Positions 15,083 to 22,844 of a stretch of 64,000 nucleotides of DNA are shown in pieces (the first letter of the stretch is position 1; each line of letters begins with the position of its first letter). The stretch is taken from contig UCJD01000049.1 of assembly GCA_900472605.1 (NCBI GenBank), positions 62,001-126,000 on the forward strand, written 5' to 3'. The DNA comes from Hyphomicrobiales bacterium. Its GTDB lineage: Bacteria; Pseudomonadota; Alphaproteobacteria; Rhizobiales; Rhizobiaceae. Below the pieces are notes generated by a model, which searched no databases, was not told where the DNA came from, and saw nothing but the letters and a program-made list of their open reading frames with translations. A program made the position numbers and the translations under genes.

Positions 15083-16018
15083 TCAGTCGTCATAGGGTTC
15101 ACCCGTATCGTATCTCACGCCGCAGTGACTGCAGGTGATCCAATAGCTCCAGCCACCGAAGTTCGATGGATGTGCGGTGAGGCCGCGATCCTTGTTCCAG
15201 CGCGAGCACATCATGCAAATCCAATCGCCCTCGGTGGGGAAAAAGGCTTGATGGACGATTTTGTGTGCGTCGCGGGTCTCCATCTCTTCGAGCCTGACTA
15301 ACTCGCCATCGCCCAGTCTCTTCGCGCCGATACCCGCATCCTTCAGCGATTTCATTGCCGCTGAAAGATTGTCGAAAACATGAATCTTCTGGACGCCCCG
15401 CGCGAGCAACTCCTGCCGGAGGAAGGGATTCAGATGGCGCGTTCCATCAACGACATGCGCGAGATCGCTGTCCTTTGTCAGGATCCAGACCTCTTTCTCT
15501 TTCTTCGACGCGTCCAAGAGTTGTTCCCACGAAATCTGATCGCCAAGCGGATCGGCTCTTTTGCCAGGCGGATTGCCAAGCTCTTTTCTATGCCGTGCGG
15601 CATCCAGCTGTTCCCGAGTCGGCGAGACTGCCTGCTCGAAAAGCGGTGCTAGCATTTCCGACACGAGGTCCGACCCTTCACTGATGGCGGCGGCGAGTTC
15701 AGACGTGGAGGCATTCCATTGCTTTCTTGCGGACGTCGCCATCTCGTCGAGCCGCTTCAGCTCGTTATTCAGGTCATGGTAGCTCTTACGCTTGGCCAGA
15801 TGGTCGGGAATAAGTGGTGGCGTCTTCATCGACATCTCGCCGACGTTCTTCAGGAAGACCGTCAACTTGTTCCGCTGCACTTCATCAGCGACTTGTTTCG
15901 TGATGAGAACGTGACCGCCTAGCTCCACAAGCGGAAGCAGCAGTTCGGATGGCAGCCGCCCCTCCCGCAGACACCAGAAGCCAAGCAGAATGTTCGCGTC
16001 GATGAAAATGGCCGGCAT
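15083..16018 (-). CDS. PIN-like nuclease with C-terminal zinc ribbon
   Basis: 311 aa. The N-terminal PIN-like domain (DUF4935-type) shows IFIDANILLGFW (Asp ~7), ADEVQRNK (Glu), GDQISWEQLL (Asp) and ILTKDSDLAHV (Asp), the carboxylate order of active PIN nucleases. A helical insert (~70-150, with KRKSYHDLNNELKRLDEM) separates the first and second halves. The last ~55 residues form a zinc ribbon: CMMC (residues ~275-278) and CSHC (~299-302). The combination suggests an RNase or DNase with its own nucleic-acid-binding module. No partner gene is adjacent on the same strand. Possibly cargo of the neighbouring Tn7-like element. Confidence 0.75.
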   Translation of the reverse strand: MPAIFIDANILLGFWCLREGRLPSELLLPLVELGGHVLITKQVADEVQRNKLTVFLKNVGEMSMKTPPLIPDHLAKRKSYHDLNNELKRLDEMATSARKQWNASTSELAAAISEGSDLVSEMLAPLFEQAVSPTREQLDAARHRKELGNPPGKRADPLGDQISWEQLLDASKKEKEVWILTKDSDLAHVVDGTRHLNPFLRQELLARGVQKIHVFDNLSAAMKSLKDAGIGAKRLGDGELVRLEEMETRDAHKIVHQAFFPTEGDWICMMCSRWNKDRGLTAHPSNFGGWSYWITCSHCGVRYDTGEPYDD

Positions 16019-16273
16019 CGGATCTCGTTGGGGTTTGTCGTCAAATTCTGACGTAGGATTCGACTTTAAGTATTCTGAGACGCATACACTAAACCTTTTC
16101 GAGGTAAGAAGGCACCAATAGAGTGCGTTCGATAGACTTGTGCTCGATTCCTTTCGGGCTGGGCGGAGCCTTGACCGTTATCGATGATCTGTTGAACGTT
16201 CCGGAGCATGAGAACGGTGGACGCACGGCGTATGACAGGCGTTCCTGGCACTCCTTGCCCTGCGAGGGCTGGC

Positions 16274-16327
16274 ATCTTCATACACGGGTTCAACTACACC
16301 CACCAAGAAGCGCTGTTCAGACAAGGA
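16274..16327 (+). pseudogene. Remnant of a DUF900-type alpha/beta hydrolase
   Basis: In the 366-bp gap 16019-16384 the forward frame contains IFIHGFNYTHQEALFRQ, which matches the oxyanion-region consensus of DUF900 alpha/beta hydrolases (FVHGYNNSFEDALFR). No catalytic GxSxG follows and the frame soon ends. It is most likely a decayed fragment. The rest of the gap shows nothing recognisable. Confidence 0.35.
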
Positions 16328-16384
16328 ACCGCGACGAAGTCAATGACGATCGGGCAGGTCAACGGTTACAAGGAAGGCAAGAGA

Positions 16385-17371
16385 TTACCGCACCACCCTT
16401 GATGCCGAAGCTCCGGAGTAACGATCGCCATGGATTGTAAGTCCGGAGAACACTTCGTCGATCCGATCCAGGTCTTCCTCGTCAAAGGTGACGGATGAGG
16501 CTCCAAGGTTCTCATCGAGCCTGTGTAGCTTCGTCGTCCCGGGGATGGGAACGATCCATGGCTTGCGCGCGAGAAGCCATCCGATTGCAATCTGCGCGGC
16601 GGTGGCATTTTTCTCCTTCGCGACCAACTGGATTGCATCGATGACAGGCTGGTTCGCGGCCCGGTTTTCCGCAGAGAGCCGTGGATTGGACTTGCGGTGG
16701 TCGTTGTCGCCGTCGAAGCTTGTCTTCTCATCCATGGTTCCTGACAAGAACCCACGGCCTAGAGGACTGTACGCCACAAAGCCGATGCCAAGCTCTTCCA
16801 CCGTCGATAGGACCGTCTCCTCAGGACGACGCCACCAGAGCGAGTACTCGCTTTGTAATGCGGAGACGGGCTGGACGGAGTGCGCCTCGCGAATGGAATC
16901 GGCATCCGCCTCGGAGAGCCCGAAATGAACGACCTTACCTTCTGCGATCAGCTCTTTGACCGTCCCGGCGACGTCCGTCATCGGAACCTGGGGGTCGACG
17001 CGGTGCTGGTAGAGGATGTCGATCCGGTCTGTCCTGAGGCGCTGTAGCGCCTCGTCGACAACGCGGCGAATCCGTTCCGGACGGCTGTCCATGCCGAGGT
17101 CGGGACGGCCGTCTTTGAAGCCGAACTTGGTCGCGATCACCACCTCGTCGCGGATCGGGGCAAGGGCTGCGCCTACGATCTCCTCGTTGGTGAACGGACC
17201 GTAGGCTTCGGCTGTGTCGAAGAAGGTCACGCCACGGTCGAATGCTGCTCTGAGAAGCTCGACCGCGTCCTCGGTTCGCATTGCATTACCGCGGTGAAAG
17301 TTCAGTCCCATGCATCCGAATCCAAGTGCCGAGACTTCCGGGCCGCGTTGGCCAAGTTTGCGCGTTTGCAT
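16385..17371 (-). CDS. Aldo/keto reductase, paralogue 1
   Basis: 328 aa NADPH-dependent aldo/keto reductase. TIM-barrel catalytic residues are visible: FDTAEAYGPF (Asp and Tyr), IATKFGF (Lys) and LYQHRVD (His). The C-terminal cofactor motif WIVPIPGTTKLHRLDENL is intact. Start follows AAGGAGTAAGGAC. It closely resembles four further copies at 33.5-38.1 kb; members of this group reduce aldehydes and ketones and are often induced by toxic carbonyls. It lies head-to-tail in a minus-strand operon downstream of flavodoxin, CMD-cupin, alcohol dehydrogenase, SDR and NmrA genes. Confidence 0.92.
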   Translation of the reverse strand: MQTRKLGQRGPEVSALGFGCMGLNFHRGNAMRTEDAVELLRAAFDRGVTFFDTAEAYGPFTNEEIVGAALAPIRDEVVIATKFGFKDGRPDLGMDSRPERIRRVVDEALQRLRTDRIDILYQHRVDPQVPMTDVAGTVKELIAEGKVVHFGLSEADADSIREAHSVQPVSALQSEYSLWWRRPEETVLSTVEELGIGFVAYSPLGRGFLSGTMDEKTSFDGDNDHRKSNPRLSAENRAANQPVIDAIQLVAKEKNATAAQIAIGWLLARKPWIVPIPGTTKLHRLDENLGASSVTFDEEDLDRIDEVFSGLTIHGDRYSGASASRVVR

Positions 17372-17401
17372 GTCCTTACTCCTTGATTTTCAGCTTATGG
17401 G

Positions 17402-17959
17402 TCAGCCGGCGAGCCAGCCGGTGACCTGCTCGAGCGTGCGCCGCTCCTGGTCGCACTCCATCGAGAACGGCTCGGAAAACCGGGCGCCTGGAGCGAGAGA
17501 CCTAACAATGTCGACGCTGTTGCCGATCCCATATCCGCCGTGAGTGATAAATAGGCGGACATCCTTCCCGGACAGATCGTACGACCTCAGAAACGAACGG
17601 ATGACCGGCGGCGCCGTCATGCCCCAGATCGGAAATCCAAGATATACGGTGGCGTATCGCGCCAGGTCGCCAACGGACGCCGTCAACGGCGGAAGATAGC
17701 CGGATCCGGTTTCTCTGCTTGCCTGCGCGACAGTGGTTTCGTAGTCCTCGGGGTAAGGCGTCACCGGGACGATCTCGAACAGCGTCGCATCCTCCGCCCT
17801 CCTTATCTGGCTAGCAATGACGCGGGTATTCCCGGTCCTCGTAAAGAAGGCGACCAGAGACGAGCCCGCGTCGGTTCCCTGTGAGGCTCCCCGTCTGGCA
17901 GTCATAGTCAGGCCGGCTGCCGCCACTGGAACGCCCTGTAGGAATGTTCGACGTCGCAT
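17402..17959 (-). CDS. Tat-exported flavodoxin-like protein
   Basis: 185 aa. An N-terminal twin-arginine signal (MRRRTFLQGVPVAAAGLTM) precedes a flavodoxin fold: FFTRTGNTRVIASQI (phosphate-binding loop, residues ~38-52), VYLGFPIWGMTAPPVI (flavin loop, ~101-116) and LFITHGGYGIGNS. This loop pattern is the flavodoxin_4 type often linked to quinone or aldehyde reduction. GGAGGAA precedes the ATG. Export of a flavodoxin as a Tat substrate is uncommon but recurs in this context with aldo/keto reductases. Electron partner unknown. Confidence 0.85.
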   Translation of the reverse strand: MRRRTFLQGVPVAAAGLTMTARRGASQGTDAGSSLVAFFTRTGNTRVIASQIRRAEDATLFEIVPVTPYPEDYETTVAQASRETGSGYLPPLTASVGDLARYATVYLGFPIWGMTAPPVIRSFLRSYDLSGKDVRLFITHGGYGIGNSVDIVRSLAPGARFSEPFSMECDQERRTLEQVTGWLAG

Positions 17960-17986
17960 ATGCTTTCCTCCGGTGGACCGGCCAGA

Positions 17987-19186
17987 TCAGTCGATCTGGC
18001 CGGCCTGCGAATAGTCCTCGTCCGACACCTTCTCCATCCATGTCACGACGCTGCCGTCGAGCGCTTCGGCCACGGCGAAATGAGACATCGGCTCATCCTT
18101 CGACGCGCCATGCCAGTGCTTCACATGCGCCGGAATCCAGACGACATCGCCGGGAGCGACAGTCTCGATGGGGCCGCCTTCCTTCTGGACATGGCCTTTG
18201 CCGGAGACGATGAAGAGGGTCTGGCCAAGCGGATGCGTGTGCCAGGCGGTGCGGGCGCCGGCGGAAAAGGAGACGGTCGCGCCGCCGATACGAGCGGGAG
18301 CATCGCTCTTGTAGAAGCCAGACGTCTCGACGGAGCCGCTAAAGTACTGCTCCGACGCGGCCGCCCTGCCGTCGCCGGCGCGCGTCACCTTGATCTCGAC
18401 AGGCGTCTCGGAAGTTTCCGTGGTGGACGCCCTGGCCTCCAGCACCTTCTTCAGGACCGGCACTGCGGACATCGCGCGTGGCCATCCGGCATAGAAGGCA
18501 ACATGCGTCACCACCTCGGAAGCCTCGGCTGAAGTCAGGCCATTGTCCATGGCCCGGTTGGCATGGAAGGGAAGCTGCTCCGGCTGGCCAACGGCGACAA
18601 GGGCGGTCATGGTCACTAGGCTGCGGTCACGGGCCGACAGGTCCGGCCGCTGCCACAGGTCGCCGAACAAGACGCGGTTTGTCAGGTCGGCGAGGGCGGG
18701 GGCGGTCGGCGCGACGTTTGCGTTCACGGTCGCAGAGCGTGCAGCCTCGGCCGCCTTTTCAAGCTCGATGCGAGCGGCGTCGCTGTGAGAGATAGACCCA
18801 ATCCCACGCTCTTCGAACACCTTCTTCGTCTCGGTCACCGCCGACATAGCGTTCGGCCACCCCGTGTAGAAAGCGAGCTGGGTGATGAGCTCGCCGATCT
18901 CTTCCGGCTTCACGCCGTTGTCGAGCGCCCGGCGGACGTGACTTCCAGTCTGAGCGATCTTTCCGGTCGCGACGAGGGTGGAGATGGTCACGAGACTACG
19001 GTCGCGCGGTGAGAGCTCCTTGCGCTCCCAGACCTCGCCGAAGAGTACCTCGTCTGTGAAGTGGCCTAGACCCGGCGCCGTCTCGTAGACGGCGGCGGGA
19101 GCGACACGAGGACGACGCTCTTCGGCTGCTTCAACGCCGGTCGCTGCGATGGCGGACGCGGCGATGGTGGCTGCGATCTTGTTCAT
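17987..19186 (-). CDS. Exported double carboxymuconolactone decarboxylase-cupin fusion
   Basis: 399 aa from ATG 19186 (GGAG upstream; four codons after an alternative start). Signal peptide MNKIAATIAASAIAATGVEA, then two AhpD/CMD domains, each with the pattern DRSLVTxxxLVAxG (SPRDRSLVTISTLVATG and SARDRSLVTMTALVAVG) and the following GWPxAMSAV. The C-terminal third is a cupin: WHTHPLGQTLFIVSGKGHV and WIPAHVKHWHGAS provide the metal His cluster. The domains lack the AhpD CxxC, so peroxidase activity is unlikely. The cupin part is a close relative of the free-standing cupin at 56463-56873. Enzymatic role unknown. Confidence 0.88.
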   Translation of the reverse strand: MNKIAATIAASAIAATGVEAAEERRPRVAPAAVYETAPGLGHFTDEVLFGEVWERKELSPRDRSLVTISTLVATGKIAQTGSHVRRALDNGVKPEEIGELITQLAFYTGWPNAMSAVTETKKVFEERGIGSISHSDAARIELEKAAEAARSATVNANVAPTAPALADLTNRVLFGDLWQRPDLSARDRSLVTMTALVAVGQPEQLPFHANRAMDNGLTSAEASEVVTHVAFYAGWPRAMSAVPVLKKVLEARASTTETSETPVEIKVTRAGDGRAAASEQYFSGSVETSGFYKSDAPARIGGATVSFSAGARTAWHTHPLGQTLFIVSGKGHVQKEGGPIETVAPGDVVWIPAHVKHWHGASKDEPMSHFAVAEALDGSVVTWMEKVSDEDYSQAGQID

Positions 19187-19245
19187 GGGAAGCTCCAATC
19201 ATCTGTAAAAAGCGAAAGGCCGCCCGAAAGGGCAGCCGGTTGTCC

Positions 19246-20262
19246 TCAGACGCGAAGCAGCGTCTTGATCGCACGACGTTCGTCCATGGCGCGGTAGCCT
19301 TCAGCGACGTCGGCGAGCGGAATCTCCAGGTCGAAGACCTTGCCCGGATTGATTTCGCGGTTGAGGACGAGATCCATCAGATAGGGGAGGTAGCGACGGA
19401 CGGGAGCGGGACCACCAAGCAGGCTCTTCTGTTGGAAGAAGAGGTTCTGGCCGTCGAACGTGACGCCATGCGGAACGCCGACGAAGCCGATTTTGCCGCC
19501 CGGACGCGCGCAGTTGATCGCTTGCGACATGGACTCCTCCAGGCCCACGCACTCGAGGACCGAGTCCGCGCCGACGCCGTTCGTCATCTCCTTGATCCGG
19601 GCGATTCCGGCGTCGCCGCGTTCGGAGACGATGTCCGTCGCTCCGAATTCCAGCGCGAGGTCCTGTCGGCTCTTGTGACGACTCATAGCTATGACGCGCG
19701 CCGCACCCATCCGCTTGGCGGCAAGGACGCCCATGAGTCCGACCGCACCGTCGCCGACGACGACGGCCGTCGAGCCTTCCTGGACCCCGGCAGCATCTGC
19801 CGCGTACCAGCCCGTGCCAAGCACGTCGGAAACGGCGAGAAGCGAGGGGATGAGGTCGTCGGAAGGCATCTCGGCGGTCGCAACGAGCGAGCCGTCTGCG
19901 AGTGGAACGCGCGCGTAGGGCGCCTGCGCGCCGACCATGAACTCGCGCTGTTCGCAGGACGACTGGAAGCCGAAGCGGCAGTGCGGGCAGGTGTTGTCGG
20001 AGAGGCAGAAGGAGCCGACCACAAATTGGCCGGGCTTCACCGTCTTCACCTCGCTGCCAACCTCGACCACGACGCCGCAATATTCGTGGCCCATGGCCTT
20101 TGGTTCGCTGGTGTCGTTCGCGCCCCGGAAGGGCCATAGGTCCGAGCCGCAGATGCAGCTCGCCGACAGCTTGATGATTGCGTCGGTCGGCCTGAGGATT
20201 TTTGGCTCGGCAACTTCTTCGCAGCGCACGTCGCCCGGTCCGTAGAGAACTGTTCCTAGCAT
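19246..20262 (-). CDS. Zinc-dependent alcohol dehydrogenase
   Basis: 338 aa medium-chain dehydrogenase. Catalytic-zinc residues appear in CICGSDLWPFRG and GHEYCGVVVEVG; the structural-zinc site CPHCRFGFQSSCEQRE has the cysteine run. The Rossmann loop VVGDGAVGLMGVLAAKRMGA is intact. ATG 20262 is the family start (MLGTVLYGPGDVRCEEV); the longer upstream reading is spurious. Similar proteins are annotated as zinc-dependent ADH acting on small aldehydes and alcohols. In the operon between the SDR and CMD-cupin genes. Confidence 0.9.
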   Translation of the reverse strand: MLGTVLYGPGDVRCEEVAEPKILRPTDAIIKLSASCICGSDLWPFRGANDTSEPKAMGHEYCGVVVEVGSEVKTVKPGQFVVGSFCLSDNTCPHCRFGFQSSCEQREFMVGAQAPYARVPLADGSLVATAEMPSDDLIPSLLAVSDVLGTGWYAADAAGVQEGSTAVVVGDGAVGLMGVLAAKRMGAARVIAMSRHKSRQDLALEFGATDIVSERGDAGIARIKEMTNGVGADSVLECVGLEESMSQAINCARPGGKIGFVGVPHGVTFDGQNLFFQQKSLLGGPAPVRRYLPYLMDLVLNREINPGKVFDLEIPLADVAEGYRAMDERRAIKTLLRV

Positions 20263-20303
20263 TTTCGTTGTCCTTCGAGAGAGTTTGGAGGAGGACTGCG
20301 CCG

Positions 20304-21131
20304 TTACTTCGGCTGCAGTTCGCCGTAGAAGTATGACGCGGTGACGCCGCCATCGATGAGGAAGTCGCTTCCGGTGATAAACCCACCATCGGGTCCCATG
20401 ACCAAGGCGGCGAGCGAAGCGATCTCGTCGGGAGTCGCGGCCCGGCCGACCGGGGAAAGGTCGATCATCCGGCGATATCCCTCGCCACGAGGACCGGTCA
20501 GCTCGTCCTTGGCGAGAGGCGTGATGACGATGCCGGGGCTGATGGTGTTGACCCGCGCTCCGCGCTTGCCCCAACGAATGGCTTCCGCCTTGACACGCAG
20601 CGCGTTGCCGCGCTTGGAGATCTGGTAGGCGTTCAACGGATCGACGACCTTGTCCGGTTGCAGCATCGGCAGGGCGAGAAGCTCTTCCGCAGGCGTCGTG
20701 GCGAGAAGCCTGTCCTGTTCCGCCGTCAAGGCGTGAAGCCGGTGGCCGGACATCGAGGCGATGACGACGCCAGACCCGCCTGGAGCGATGACGTTCCCAA
20801 ACTCCTCGAGGATGACGGCGGTCCCGTAAAGGTCCACCTTGAGGATGACGGCCGGCGGCGCCTGGGACGGCGAGACGCCCGCGGCGTTGACGACGCCCGT
20901 CACGTCGCCGATCGCGGTGGCCGCGGCTACGAGCGCCTGAACGGAATCCCGCGAGGAAATGTCCACGGCAGTCGTGCTCACATCGAAGCCAGCCTCGCTG
21001 AACACCTTTGCCGCTGCGTCGGCATTCTCCCTCTTCAGGTCCGCAAGCAGGACGTGCTTGCCCGAGCTTACCCGGCGGGCGATGGCCTGGCCGATGGAGC
21101 CGGCCCCGATAACGACTGTTACGCTGGTCAT
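20304..21131 (-). CDS. Short-chain dehydrogenase/reductase
   Basis: 275 aa SDR. The cofactor loop is VVIGAGSIGQAIAR (a GxGxxG rather than TGxxxGxG form), with VVNAAGVS as NAG-like strand, YQISKRGNALR as catalytic YxxxK (around residue 170) and VNTISPGIVITPLA. Start at ATG 21131, preceded by GAAGGAA. The C-terminal FITGSDFLIDGGVTASY is normal for classical SDRs. An unusual insertion, SGHRLHALTAEQDRLLATTPAEELLALP, separates the Ser region and the YxxxK. Substrate unknown; neighbours suggest carbonyl metabolism. Confidence 0.88.
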   Translation of the reverse strand: MTSVTVVIGAGSIGQAIARRVSSGKHVLLADLKRENADAAAKVFSEAGFDVSTTAVDISSRDSVQALVAAATAIGDVTGVVNAAGVSPSQAPPAVILKVDLYGTAVILEEFGNVIAPGGSGVVIASMSGHRLHALTAEQDRLLATTPAEELLALPMLQPDKVVDPLNAYQISKRGNALRVKAEAIRWGKRGARVNTISPGIVITPLAKDELTGPRGEGYRRMIDLSPVGRAATPDEIASLAALVMGPDGGFITGSDFLIDGGVTASYFYGELQPK

Positions 21132-21142
21132 GACGATTTCCT

Positions 21143-21943
21143 TCAATTGGTTGCTTCTGCGGCTCGGCTGTTCGTCACCGTTTCGAGATCGTGCCTTACG
21201 CGGTCCGGCTCGCCGTTAAGAGGCATGTTGTCCAGGTCAAGGGCGGCGTCGAGCGCATCCTTCGGATCAGCTCGCAATGCTGCAAACAGCGGATCGAGAT
21301 CGGTCTGGCCGGCGCCTGTTTCGGCGACCAGCTCGAACGTCTTTCTATTGGCCGCTTCCGAGGTGAGGCTATCAACCAGCACCTGCGCAATTTGTTTTCT
21401 GGCGATAACGCCGTCGGCCGGCGTTCCGGCATGTCGTCGGTCGCCCTGAAGGAACAGCAGCCTGTGCTGATCGGCGTCGTTGTAGTCGAACCAGCCGGGG
21501 CGGACGATCGTGTAGTCAAGACCGCTGCGGCGAAGAAGCCGCTCCGCTCGACGCTTCCAGTCGTGCCCCTCGTTCGTCCGATTGTAGCTGCCACGGCGTT
21601 CGGTGACGCCGATCGTGGTCATCAGGGCGATCCGAACCGGACGGCCGCCAATCGCCGCAATGAGGTCGCGTACGCCGCGGTAGTAGACGGCTTCAGCCGC
21701 TTGCCTGCCCTGGCCGTCGGCGTTCACGGTCAAGACGACGGCGTCGATCCCTTCGAGCGCGGCCACGAGCGTTTCGGGCTTGGTGACGTCGCCGACCACG
21801 GTCTCGACGGGTGGCAGACGGCTGGCACGAGCGGCACTGCGGATGAGCGCGCGAACAGCATGACCCTTCGCGACAGCCTCGGATACGACGAGCCGGCCGA
21901 CGCTTCCCGTTCCCCCGATCACCAGCATCTTCAATTGTGCCAT
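21143..21943 (-). CDS. NmrA-like/SDR-atypical NAD(P)-binding protein
   Basis: 266 aa with an N-terminal Rossmann motif MLVIGGTGSVGRLVVSEAV and basic second strand VRALIRSAARASRL, pointing to NADP. VVGDVTKPETLVAALEGIDAVVLTV and the later GSYNRTNEGHDWKRRAERLL, SGLDYTIVRPGWF are characteristic of the atypical SDR (NmrA/HSCARG) group, whose members sense or reduce NADP(H)-linked substrates. First gene of the minus-strand operon running to the aldo/keto reductase at 16.4 kb, divergent from the pao operon across a region rich in inverted repeats. Confidence 0.87.
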   Translation of the reverse strand: MAQLKMLVIGGTGSVGRLVVSEAVAKGHAVRALIRSAARASRLPPVETVVGDVTKPETLVAALEGIDAVVLTVNADGQGRQAAEAVYYRGVRDLIAAIGGRPVRIALMTTIGVTERRGSYNRTNEGHDWKRRAERLLRRSGLDYTIVRPGWFDYNDADQHRLLFLQGDRRHAGTPADGVIARKQIAQVLVDSLTSEAANRKTFELVAETGAGQTDLDPLFAALRADPKDALDAALDLDNMPLNGEPDRVRHDLETVTNSRAAEATN

Positions 21944-21971
21944 TTAAGCCATCCTTCTTCAGTGCGCCGAA

Positions 21972-22127
21972 GATAACGCCTTCGGATTGATCTGATTAGT
22001 CGGCATGGATGGCATGCGCTTATGTCTGCAGTTCATAAATGCAAGCGGGACAGAGGTTGCTCGCGGCACGCATTTATGAACTGCGGCGATAACTACATGC
22101 GAACAAGCGCATCTAATCAGCGTTATC
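21972..22127. promoter_or_regulatory. Nested inverted-repeat divergent promoter region
   Basis: The gap between the NmrA and paoA genes holds four nested inverted repeats: GATAACGC (21972-21979) with GCGTTATC (22120-22127); CTGATTAG (21992-21999) with CTAATCAG (22113-22120); ATGCGCTT (22014-22021) with AAGCGCAT (22105-22112); and a perfect 15-bp pair GCAGTTCATAAATGC (22028-22042) with GCATTTATGAACTGC (22070-22084). It reads as the same operator/promoter module present twice in opposite orientation, one facing each operon. Seen directly; a LysR-type regulator is the likely ligand by inference. Confidence 0.75.
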
Positions 22128-22205
22128 CAAGACCCTATCTTCCCATGACGGATCAAAGGTTGTTTCGCCTTCGTTCCGCCAACGCGCCACCAGAAGGAGC
22201 GGAAA

Positions 22206-22844
22206 ATGTCGGACTTCAACCAACTGGAACTTTCTCGGCGGGAGCTCCTTATATCGTCAGCCGTCACGGTCGTGGTCACGGGGACCGCCACAGGGAGAGC
22301 GGCCGCCCAGTCATCTGGAGACGATATGAAATTTACGACGCCTGTGGCGTTCACCGTCAATGGCGAGCGCGAGGAGCTGGAGGTCGACAACCGAACGACG
22401 CTTCTCGACGCTCTCCGGGAACACTTACATCTCACAGGAACCAAGAAGGGGTGCGACCACGGACAATGCGGCGCTTGCACTGTGATCGTCGATGGACACC
22501 GGATCAATTCCTGCCTGACCCTCGCGGTTATGCACGATGGCGATGAAGTCACGACCATCGAGGGTCTCGGCCAGCCCGGCGACCTACATCCGATGCAGGC
22601 GGCCTTCGTGAAGCACGATGGCTTCCAGTGCGGCTACTGCACCCCCGGCCAGATCTGTTCCTCCATCGCCGTTCTCGAGGAGATCAAGGCGAACATTCCA
22701 AGCCATGTCACCGGGGACCTGACAGAAGCGGCCAAACTCACTGCTGCGGAGGTGCGCGAACGCATGAGCGGAAATATCTGTCGGTGCGGAGCCTATTCGA
22801 ACATCCTGGAAGCCATTTCCGACGTAGGAGGGATCGAAGCATGA
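22206..22844 (+). CDS. paoA: Aldehyde oxidoreductase 2Fe-2S subunit (PaoA/YagT-like)
   Basis: 212 aa. A Tat-type signal (LSRRELLISSAVTVVVTG, cleavage near RAAA) is followed by a plant-type ferredoxin domain, GCDHGQCGACTVIVDG (first 2Fe-2S cluster), and a helical second-cluster domain with CGYCTPGQ and CRCGAY. This is the small iron-sulfur subunit of the periplasmic molybdenum aldehyde dehydrogenase PaoABC, which oxidises aromatic aldehydes to acids. Stop overlaps the paoB ATG. The Tat signal on this subunit exports the assembled heterotrimer. Confidence 0.93.
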   Translation: MSDFNQLELSRRELLISSAVTVVVTGTATGRAAAQSSGDDMKFTTPVAFTVNGEREELEVDNRTTLLDALREHLHLTGTKKGCDHGQCGACTVIVDGHRINSCLTLAVMHDGDEVTTIEGLGQPGDLHPMQAAFVKHDGFQCGYCTPGQICSSIAVLEEIKANIPSHVTGDLTEAAKLTAAEVRERMSGNICRCGAYSNILEAISDVGGIEA

